Of a DNA stretch of 64,000 nucleotides, positions 58,118-64,000 are shown in pieces (the stretch's first letter is position 1; every line of letters begins with the position of its first letter). The notes below the pieces were generated by a model that searched no databases, was not told where the DNA came from, and was given only the letters and a program-made list of their open reading frames with translations. The stretch is from Ralstonia pickettii (GTDB lineage Bacteria > Pseudomonadota > Gammaproteobacteria > Burkholderiales > Burkholderiaceae): assembly GCF_016466415.2 (NCBI RefSeq), contig NZ_CP066771.1:2294001-2358000 (forward strand), in the 5' to 3' direction. Both the position numbers and the translations under genes were made by a program.

Positions 58118-59119
58118 TCAGACCTCGCTGCTCAGGAAATCCGCCACCGTCGGGTAGCGCAGCGCCACGCGCAACTCGCGCGCAAGCCGCGTGTTGCGCA
58201 GCCGGCGCGACTCGCTCATGAAGGACAGCAGCGCAGGCTCGATCTGCTGGAGGGCCTCCGCGCGGGAAATGCGCGGCGGGCGCTGCAAGCCGCGCGCGTC
58301 GGCCACGGCGTCAAAGTAATCGCCCATGCGCAGCTCCGATGCGTCTGTGGCATGCACGATGCGCTGCGGTCTCCCCCGGAACAGCGCGGCAATGACCGCG
58401 CGGGCCAGGTCATCGGCGTGGATGTGGTTGGTGTAGACATCGTCCTGCGCGCGCAACGCGGGCGTTCCGCGTTCGAGCCGGGCAACGGGCAGCCGGTCCG
58501 CTGCATAGATGCCGGGAATACGCAAAATCGACGTGCGCCAAGCGCCGCCCGCACCGAACCAGCGCACGCGGCGTTCGGCGGCGACGCGGCGTTGTGCACG
58601 CGCGGTGCGCGGTTTCACGGGGCGGGATTCGTCGACCCAGGCACCGCCCGCATCGCCGTAGACCCCGCTGGTGCTGGCATACACGAACGCGCGTGCTTGG
58701 AGGGGGGTTTTCAAGCGGCCAGTGAGGCCACCCGTCCTGCGCGCCCGCTCGGGTAAAATGCGGTGCTTTGTGGCGGTGGAATCCGGAGACGGTTGCGCCA
58801 GCGTATGCAGCAGCGCGGCCGTACGTGGATCATCGTTGCCGACAGCAGGCGGCGGTGCCAGATGCAGCACGCGAGGGCTTAACCCTCGCAGGCGGCGCAG
58901 CGACGCGGCATCGTCCAGATTGGCGACAATCGGCACGGCACCCGCCTCGCGCAACGCAGCGCGGCCTTCGAGACGCGAGGTGACGGCAAAGACGCGAAAA
59001 CGCGTGCGGAGCAATGTCAGGCAGCGTTGCCCGACATCGCCGCAGCCGACGATCAGCACGCGTGGAAGTCCCAGGCGTGGCGCAGGTTTGGATGGCCGGG
59101 CGACTGACTGATTCATCAT
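58118..59119 (-). CDS. NAD(P)-dependent epimerase/dehydratase-like protein
   Basis: The protein has about 333 residues. The Rossmann motif is VLIVGCGDVGQRC. Later VYASTSGVYGDAGG (SDR Tyr region) and ILRIPGIYAADRLP mark an atypical extended SDR. A stretch of about 35 residues (PSPDSTATKHRILPERARRT onward) before the active-site strand looks like an insertion. Starts at 59119, 59146 or 59185 are possible, and 59119 was taken because the earlier ones add no conserved sequence. The substrate is unknown. It is divergent from the flavin reductase gene. Confidence 0.78.
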   Translation of the reverse strand: MMNQSVARPSKPAPRLGLPRVLIVGCGDVGQRCLTLLRTRFRVFAVTSRLEGRAALREAGAVPIVANLDDAASLRRLRGLSPRVLHLAPPPAVGNDDPRTAALLHTLAQPSPDSTATKHRILPERARRTGGLTGRLKTPLQARAFVYASTSGVYGDAGGAWVDESRPVKPRTARAQRRVAAERRVRWFGAGGAWRTSILRIPGIYAADRLPVARLERGTPALRAQDDVYTNHIHADDLARAVIAALFRGRPQRIVHATDASELRMGDYFDAVADARGLQRPPRISRAEALQQIEPALLSFMSESRRLRNTRLARELRVALRYPTVADFLSSEV

Positions 59120-59199
59120 CGGCCGTGCTGCCGGATTGACCACCATTGCATGCCCAGACGGGCGACCAGACACTCTTTTCAACATATTCGGATTGTAGT

Positions 59200-60249
59200 A
59201 TGGCTTATCAGATCAACGTGCTGCCCAGCGGCCGCCAGTTCCAGGCCGAAGACGGCGAGACCATCCTTGCAGCGGCGCTGCGCCAGGGCATCGGCCTGCC
59301 GTACGGCTGCAAGAACGGCGCGTGCGGCTCGTGCAAGGGCCATGTGCGCGAAGGCTCTGTCGTACAGGGCAACCACTCGCCCAACGCGCTGACCGCCCAG
59401 GAGACCACCGAAGGCCGCGCGCTGTTCTGCTGTGCCACGCCGGCCACCGACGTCACCATCGAAGTGCGCGAAGTGCACGGCGCCGGCGATGTCCCCATCA
59501 AGAAGATCCCGTGCCGCGTCGCGTCGCTGGAAAAGGCCGCGCCGGACGTCACTATCGTCAAGCTGCAACTGCCTGCCACCGAGCGTATGCAATTTCTGGC
59601 CGGGCAGTACGTGGAATTCCTCCTGCGCGACGGCAAGCGCCGTAGCTACTCGATCGCCAACCCGCCGCACGACGACGGCCCGATCGAGCTGCACATCCGC
59701 CACATGCCGGGCGGCGCCTTTACCGACTACGTCTTCGGCGCCAAGGAAGGCGCCCCGGCCATGAAAGAGCGCGACATCCTGCGCTTCGAAGGCCCGCTGG
59801 GCAGCTTCTTCCTACGTGAAGAATCCGACAAGCCGATCATCCTGCTGGCCTCGGGCACTGGCTTCGCGCCCATCAAGGCGATCATCGAGCATGCCCAGTT
59901 CATCGGCAGCACGCGCCCCATGACGCTGTACTGGGGCGGGCGCCGCCCGCAAGACCTGTACATGCACGCCAAGGCCGAAGAATGGGCGCGCACGCTGCCC
60001 AACTTCACCTACGTGCCGGTCGTCTCCAACGCACTGCCGGAAGACGCTTGGACGGGCCGCACCGGCTTCGTCCACCAAGCCGTGATGGCCGACCACCCCG
60101 ATCTGTCGGGCCACGAGGTCTACGCCTGCGGCGCGCCGGTGGTGATCAACTCGGCGCGTACGGAGTTCGCCGCCCAATGCGGAATGCATCCGGACGCGTT
60201 CTTCGCCGATTCCTTCACCTCAGAGGCCGACCTACACCCGGCCGGCTGA
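59200..60249 (+). CDS. 2Fe-2S ferredoxin-NAD(P)H flavin reductase (AscD-like)
   Basis: The protein has 349 residues. An N-terminal plant-type 2Fe-2S ferredoxin has Cys37, Cys42, Cys45 (YGCKNGACGSCKG) and Cys77 or 78. A ferredoxin-NADP reductase module follows, with FAD site RRSYSIANPP and NAD(P) site LLASGTGFAPIKAI. Such proteins are often named CDP-6-deoxy-delta-3,4-glucoseen reductase, but no deoxysugar genes are near. A general electron donor to an oxygenase or reductase is equally possible. Confidence 0.9.
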   Translation: MAYQINVLPSGRQFQAEDGETILAAALRQGIGLPYGCKNGACGSCKGHVREGSVVQGNHSPNALTAQETTEGRALFCCATPATDVTIEVREVHGAGDVPIKKIPCRVASLEKAAPDVTIVKLQLPATERMQFLAGQYVEFLLRDGKRRSYSIANPPHDDGPIELHIRHMPGGAFTDYVFGAKEGAPAMKERDILRFEGPLGSFFLREESDKPIILLASGTGFAPIKAIIEHAQFIGSTRPMTLYWGGRRPQDLYMHAKAEEWARTLPNFTYVPVVSNALPEDAWTGRTGFVHQAVMADHPDLSGHEVYACGAPVVINSARTEFAAQCGMHPDAFFADSFTSEADLHPAG

Positions 60250-60284
60250 CGTTGCACAAATCCAAAGAAGGCCAAAATTTCGTT

Positions 60285-60313
60285 TTGACTTGACTTGGCA
60301 TCCGTCTTATTCT
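60285..60313 (+). promoter_or_regulatory. Promoter of the argD leader transcript
   Basis: TTGACT (60285-60290), a 17-base spacer and TATTCT (60308-60313) predict a start at about 60320, within 2-3 bases of the leader-peptide ATG. Confidence 0.6.
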
Positions 60314-60321
60314 TCCGCCTT

Positions 60322-60393
60322 ATGAACCAAGCCCTGCACCTCCGACGCCGCCGCACGTTGCTCCCTCCGGGAAGCCGCGCGGCTGTCTGCTGA
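60322..60393 (+). CDS. Putative arginine-rich leader peptide upstream of argD
   Basis: The 23-codon frame reads [16 protein letters not shown] then GSRAAVC. Codons 8-11 are four consecutive arginine codons (CGA CGC CGC CGC), and a PPG stall motif follows at 15-17. No Shine-Dalgarno precedes it, and the predicted transcription start almost coincides with the ATG, so it may be translated leaderless, as known for rhizobial trpL. A terminator follows 34 bases later and argD after that. Arginine codons before an arginine-pathway gene suggest attenuation. Expression is unproven. Confidence 0.55.
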   Translation: MNQALHLRRRRTLLPPGSRAAVC

Positions 60394-60426
60394 TTGCATA
60401 TCGGGTTCACAGGATTCGACGATCAC

Positions 60427-60463
60427 AAGGCCACGGGGCGCCCCCCGTGGCCTTTGTCTTTTT
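60427..60463 (+). terminator. Attenuator-type terminator before argD
   Basis: AAGGCCACGGGG pairs perfectly with CCCCGTGGCCTT over a 4-base loop and is followed by TGTCTTTTT. It lies between the leader frame and argD, so read-through is required for argD expression from the 60285 promoter. Confidence 0.85.
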
Positions 60464-60520
60464 CCAACGCGCGTTTTTTCGGTTTTTCATCTTCCTGCCG
60501 CCTTTTTCTGGAGCTTTGCC

Positions 60521-61708
60521 ATGGCGTTTGCTGACTACCCCGTCCAGTCCCTGATGTACATCACCAACCGGCCCGAGATCGTCTTCACCGAAGGCAAGGG
60601 CTCGTGGCTGACGGACCACAACGGCAAGCGATACCTGGACTTCGTGCAAGGCTGGGCTGTCAACTGCCTCGGCCACTCCAACGACGGCATGATTGAAGCG
60701 CTGAACGCGCAGGCCAGGAAGCTGATCAACCCGAGCCCGGCGTTCTACAACGAGCCGATGGCCAAGCTGGCCGGCCTGCTGACGGCGCACAGCTGCTTCG
60801 ACAAGGTGTTCTTCGCCAACAGCGGCGCCGAAGCCAACGAAGGCGCCATCAAGCTGGCCCGCAAGTGGGGCAAGAAGCATAAGAACGGCGCGTTCCAGAT
60901 CATCACGTTCGACCACAGCTTCCACGGCCGCACGCTCGCCACCATGAGCGCATCGGGCAAGGCCGGCTGGGACACCATCTTCGCGCCGCAGGTGCCGGGC
61001 TTCCCGAAAGCCATCCTGAACGACATCGCGTCGGTGGAAGCGCTCATCACCGACGAGACGGTCGGCGTGATGCTTGAGCCGGTGCAAGGCGAAGGCGGCG
61101 TGCTGCCGGCTACGCCGGAATTCATGCAGCAACTGCGCGCGCTGACCAAGAAGCACAAGATCCTGTTGATCGTCGATGAAGTGCAGGCCGGTTGCGGCCG
61201 CTGCGGCACGCTCTTCGCCTACCAGCTCTCGAACATCGAGCCGGACATCATGACGCTCGGCAAAGGCATCGGCGGTGGCGTGCCGCTGTCGGCCCTGCTG
61301 TGCACGGATGAAGTCGCCAGCTTCGAGGCCGGCGACCAGGGCGGCACCTACAACGGCAACCCGCTGATGACGGCCGTCGGCTGCTCGGTGATCGAGCAAC
61401 TGCTGGCGCCGGGCTTCCTGGCGGGCGTGCAGGAACGCGGCACCTATCTGCGCACGCAACTGCTCAAGCTGAGCGACGAGTTTGGCCTGGCCGGCGAACG
61501 CGGTAACGGCCTGCTGCGCGCGCTGCTGCTCGGCAAGGACATCGGCGGCCAACTGGTCGAAGCTGCACGCGAGATGAACCCGACGGGCCTGCTGCTGAAT
61601 GCTCCGCGCCCGAACATCCTGCGCTTCATGCCTGCGCTGAACGTGACGACCGAAGAGATCGACACGATGATCGGCATGCTGCGCACGCTGCTGAAGGCGC
61701 ACGCCTAA
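60521..61708 (+). CDS. argD: Acetylornithine aminotransferase-type class III transaminase
   Basis: The PLP enzyme has 395 residues. [54 protein letters not shown] and the PLP lysine at about 248 ([14 protein letters not shown]) match ArgD/AstC. It interconverts N-acetylornithine and N-acetylglutamate semialdehyde in arginine synthesis, and may also act on succinyldiaminopimelate. GGAG lies 7 bases before the ATG. A leader peptide and terminator precede it. Confidence 0.92.
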   Translation: MAFADYPVQSLMYITNRPEIVFTEGKGSWLTDHNGKRYLDFVQGWAVNCLGHSNDGMIEALNAQARKLINPSPAFYNEPMAKLAGLLTAHSCFDKVFFANSGAEANEGAIKLARKWGKKHKNGAFQIITFDHSFHGRTLATMSASGKAGWDTIFAPQVPGFPKAILNDIASVEALITDETVGVMLEPVQGEGGVLPATPEFMQQLRALTKKHKILLIVDEVQAGCGRCGTLFAYQLSNIEPDIMTLGKGIGGGVPLSALLCTDEVASFEAGDQGGTYNGNPLMTAVGCSVIEQLLAPGFLAGVQERGTYLRTQLLKLSDEFGLAGERGNGLLRALLLGKDIGGQLVEAAREMNPTGLLLNAPRPNILRFMPALNVTTEEIDTMIGMLRTLLKAHA

Positions 61709-61789
61709 GGCGTACTGCATACCCTGGGGCGGCGCGCAATGCGTCGCCCTGCATCGCCCTATACCCCTGTTCCCACTCCGAGGTTTGCC

Positions 61790-62266
61790 ATGGCCGTGAC
61801 GCGAGAAGTTCCGGCCACGGGAATCGTTTTGTCCGATGATTCCGCGTGGCTCCCGCTGGACGACATCTTCAACTTCCTGTCGCAGGAAACGTTCTGGGCT
61901 CGCGGCCTGCCGCGCGATGTGTTCGATCGATCGGTTGCAAACTCGCTCTGCTTCGCCGCTTATCGGCTGGACGGCGATGGCTCACATGGGGAGCTTGTTG
62001 GTTTTGCGCGCGTCATTACCGATCGGGCGACGTTCGCCTACCTGTGCGATGTGTTCGTGCTGCCGGCGTTGCGCGGGAAAGGCATCTCACACGCTTTGAT
62101 GGACTTCCTGCGCGAGCACCCTGACCTGCAGACGCTGCGCCGCACAGTGCTCGTAACAACGGGCGCCGACTGGCTTTATCGCAAACACGGCTTTGCCGAT
62201 GTGCCGGAGGGTGTCGGGTTCATGCAATTGCATCGGCCGAATATCTACACAGCGGCTTCTGCCTGA
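61790..62266 (+). CDS. GNAT-family N-acetyltransferase
   Basis: The protein has 158 residues. It has the GNAT core with strand RVITDRATFAYLCDVFVLP and the acetyl-CoA loop ALRGKGISHALMDFL (R/Q-x-x-G-x-G/A). The acceptor is unknown. An in-frame ATG at 61739 would add 17 residues, but 61790 has GAGG at a suitable distance. It may be cotranscribed with argD (81 bp). Confidence 0.87.
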   Translation: MAVTREVPATGIVLSDDSAWLPLDDIFNFLSQETFWARGLPRDVFDRSVANSLCFAAYRLDGDGSHGELVGFARVITDRATFAYLCDVFVLPALRGKGISHALMDFLREHPDLQTLRRTVLVTTGADWLYRKHGFADVPEGVGFMQLHRPNIYTAASA

Positions 62267-62287
62267 AACGCGGGTCGCGCGCAAAAG

Positions 62288-62313
62288 AAAAAGCCCCGCA
62301 ATCGCGGGGCTTT
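62288..62313. terminator. Terminator between the GNAT gene and convergent livF
   Basis: AAAAAGCCCCGC-AAT-CGCGGGGCTTT forms a GC-rich stem flanked by an A tract on one side and TTT on the other. Confidence 0.85.
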
Positions 62314-62333
62314 CTCGTGGTGCTTGAGGGTGC

Positions 62334-63050
62334 TTACTCGCCCAGGTAGGCCGCACGCACCTTCGGATCGTCCAGCATCTGCTTGGCATCGCCGCTCATG
62401 GTGATGAGACCGGAGTCCATCACGTAGCCGCGGTGCGCAGCCTGGAGTGCCAAGCGCGCGTTCTGCTCGACGAGCAGCACGGTCACGCCTTGCGCCGAGA
62501 TGTCGCGCACGACCTCGAAGATCTTCTCCACCATGATCGGCGAGAGACCCATCGACGGCTCATCCAGCAGCAGCAGCTTCGGTTGGCTCATCAGCGCACG
62601 CGCCATGGCCAGCATCTGCTGCTCGCCGCCCGACATCGTGCCGGCCAGCTGGTTTGCACGTTCCTTCAGGCGCGGGAAGATGCCGAACATGCGGTCGATG
62701 TCAGCCTTGATGTTGGCCTCGTCGTTGCGCGTGAAGGCACCCATCTGCAGGTTTTCAACGATGGTCATGCGCGCGAACACGCCGCGGCCTTCCGGCACCA
62801 TCGCCAGACCCTGCTTGAGCAGGTTGTAGCTCGGCACGCCCTTGATGGACTTGCCCAGATACTGCACGTCACCGCCGGCCCAGCCCTGCAGGCCGGTGAT
62901 GGCCTTCATGGTGGTCGTCTTGCCGGCGCCGTTGGCACCAATCAGCGTGACCAGCTCACCTTCGCGAATCTCCAGATCCACGCCCTTCACCGCCTGGATG
63001 CCGCCGTAAGCGACCTTCAGGCTGTCGATCTTCAACATTACTGGTTTCAT
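62334..63050 (-). CDS. livF: Branched-chain amino-acid ABC transporter ATP-binding protein LivF
   Basis: The protein has 238 residues. Walker A is GANGAGKTT, the signature MSGGEQQML and Walker B LLLLDEPSMGLSP. The last is typical of LivF, as is PEGRGVFARMTV-like (VPEGRGVFARMTIVENL). It energises uptake of branched-chain or related amino acids with LivG and the LivHM permease. It follows livG by 16 bp. Confidence 0.93.
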   Translation of the reverse strand: MKPVMLKIDSLKVAYGGIQAVKGVDLEIREGELVTLIGANGAGKTTTMKAITGLQGWAGGDVQYLGKSIKGVPSYNLLKQGLAMVPEGRGVFARMTIVENLQMGAFTRNDEANIKADIDRMFGIFPRLKERANQLAGTMSGGEQQMLAMARALMSQPKLLLLDEPSMGLSPIMVEKIFEVVRDISAQGVTVLLVEQNARLALQAAHRGYVMDSGLITMSGDAKQMLDDPKVRAAYLGE

Positions 63051-63066
63051 ATTCCGTTCCTCTGCG

Positions 63067-63843
63067 TCAGTGCGCTGACGCGCCGAGGTAGGCCTCGATC
63101 ACGGCCGGGTTGCTCTGCACTTCATGTGGCAAGCCTTGTGCGATCACCTTGCCGTAATCCAGCACGGTCAGGCGGTTGCACAGGCCCATCACCAGCTTCA
63201 CATCGTGCTCGATCAGCAGGATGGTCTTGCCGTCGGAACGGATCTTGTCGAGCAGGCCACGGAGTTCCACCTTTTCCGTGGCGTTCATGCCGGCGGCCGG
63301 CTCGTCCAGAGCCAGCAGCTTGGGCTGCGTGGCCAGGGCACGGGCGATTTCCAGACGACGCTGGTGGCCATACGACAGGTTGCGCGCCGTGTAGTTGGCG
63401 TACTTGCCGATGCCGACGTAGTCCAGCAGATCATGCGCCCAGTCTTCGATGGACTGCTCTTCCTCGCGTGCCGCCTTGGTGCGGAACACCGCGCCGATCA
63501 GGCCCGCCTTGGTGCGCACGTGGCGGCCCACCATGACGTTTTCCGCCGCAGTCATGTCGCCGAACAGGCGGATGTTCTGGAACGTGCGAGCAATGCCGGC
63601 CTTGGCCACTTCGTGCACAGCGGTCGGCTGGTAGGGCGTGCCGCCCAGCACAAACTCGCCTGCGTCAGGCGTGTACAGGCCCGTGATGACGTTGAAGAAC
63701 GTGGTCTTGCCGGCGCCGTTCGGGCCGATCAGACCGTAGATTTCGCCTTCGCGAATTTCCAGGCTCACGTCGGACAGCGCTTGCAGGCCGCCGAAACGCT
63801 TCTGGACTCCTCGGATCGAGAGGAGGACGTTGTTATTGCTCAT
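63067..63843 (-). CDS. livG: Branched-chain amino-acid ABC transporter ATP-binding protein LivG
   Basis: The protein has 258 residues. Walker A is GPNGAGKTT, the signature LSYGHQRRLEIARAL, Walker B LLALDEPAAGMN, and the LivG motif IARTFQNIRLF is present. The ATG at 63843 has GGAGG 7 bases upstream. An in-frame ATG at 63876 lies inside the end of livM and is not used. Confidence 0.94.
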   Translation of the reverse strand: MSNNNVLLSIRGVQKRFGGLQALSDVSLEIREGEIYGLIGPNGAGKTTFFNVITGLYTPDAGEFVLGGTPYQPTAVHEVAKAGIARTFQNIRLFGDMTAAENVMVGRHVRTKAGLIGAVFRTKAAREEEQSIEDWAHDLLDYVGIGKYANYTARNLSYGHQRRLEIARALATQPKLLALDEPAAGMNATEKVELRGLLDKIRSDGKTILLIEHDVKLVMGLCNRLTVLDYGKVIAQGLPHEVQSNPAVIEAYLGASAH

Positions 63844-63856
63844 GTGCGTGCCTCCA

Positions 63857-64000
63857 TCAGATACGGGACAGTCCACCAGCCCGCTGCTTTTGCGGACGGT
63901 CTTCCTTGCGCGGCGAGGGCCACAGGCCCGACGGGCGATACAGCATCACCACCACCATCGCCAGGCCGAACAGCAGCTGACGAAGCACTTCCGCTTCCAC
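63857..64000 (-). CDS. livM: Branched-chain amino-acid ABC transporter permease LivM (C-terminal end only)
   Basis: The last 47 codons are present, reading in from the window edge. RQLLFGLAMVVVMLYRPSGL is the typical end of the last membrane helix of LivM, and WPSPRKEDRP follows as a cytosolic tail. The stop is 13 bases before livG. Identification rests on this segment plus the livG-livF context. Confidence 0.82.
   Translation of the reverse strand: MEAEVLRQLLFGLAMVVVMLYRPSGLWPSPRKEDRPQKQRAGGLSRI

Noticed and set aside
59200-60249. Deoxysugar (ascarylose) biosynthesis locus
   Set aside because: The AscD-like name is only a family label. None of the dehydrase or glycosyl genes of that pathway are nearby.

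Overview
The window is one GC-rich chromosomal segment of a betaproteobacterium in the family Burkholderiaceae. Ralstonia or a very close relative is the best guess. The basis is gene content and order: zapA-6S RNA-EVE gene, pepA/holC facing lptFG, a cys operon with a DUF934 gene beside cysB, DUF3460 and DUF2486 proteins, and an E. coli-like IlvD behind tRNA-Leu. No database search was possible. The segment is densely coded (about 60 genes). It contains one intact insertion sequence but no phage, plasmid or CRISPR signature.

Layout. 1-3.6 kb: start of an apbC/Mrp gene, an OmpA-type lipoprotein and metG. 3.6-5.4 kb: a composite palindromic repeat split by a complete IS481-family element with 50-bp perfect terminal repeats and a 6-bp target duplication. 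5.5-11.8 kb: outer-membrane biogenesis (BamE-like lipoprotein, tamB, tamA). 12-14.8 kb: DUF3460, scpA, panC and a ParA-type ATPase. 14.8-27 kb: a late cobalamin block. One strand carries cobU-cbiB-cobD-btuF. The other carries btuB-btuC-btuD-cobO-cobT-cobS-cobC behind a well-formed cobalamin riboswitch, and cobQ lies apart. Together these cover corrinoid uptake, adenosylation, amidation, aminopropanol attachment and nucleotide-loop assembly. Corrin-ring synthesis is absent.

27.2-38.7 kb: zapB-like gene, zapA, probable 6S RNA, an EVE protein, a SIMPL protein, lgt, a LysR regulator divergent from a first ilvD, DUF2486-holC, pepA, then lptF-lptG-cbiX. 38.7-47.4 kb: sulfate assimilation. cobA, cysN, cysD, cysH (APS-reductase type), DUF934, cysI and a TauE/SafE permease lie on one strand, and cysB is divergent. 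CobA and CbiX can supply the siroheme needed by CysI.

47.4-59.1 kb: an amino-acid-type solute-binding protein, a beta-hydroxyacid dehydrogenase, tRNA-Leu(CAA), a second (E. coli-type) ilvD, dkgB with an MFS exporter, a divergent marR with a ClC chloride channel, a membrane diguanylate cyclase and an NAD-dependent epimerase-like gene. 59.2-64 kb: a 2Fe-2S flavin reductase, an argD-type aminotransferase behind an arginine-codon leader peptide and terminator, a GNAT acetyltransferase, and livF-livG-livM (the last cut by the window edge).

The observations most worth following are the putative leaderless Arg4 leader peptide and attenuator before argD, the twin-hairpin repeat that hosts the IS481 copy, the unexplained hairpin and promoter between zapA and 6S RNA, the two DHADs with different cysteine sets, and the palindromic operators at the MFS/marR and LysR/ilvD divergons.
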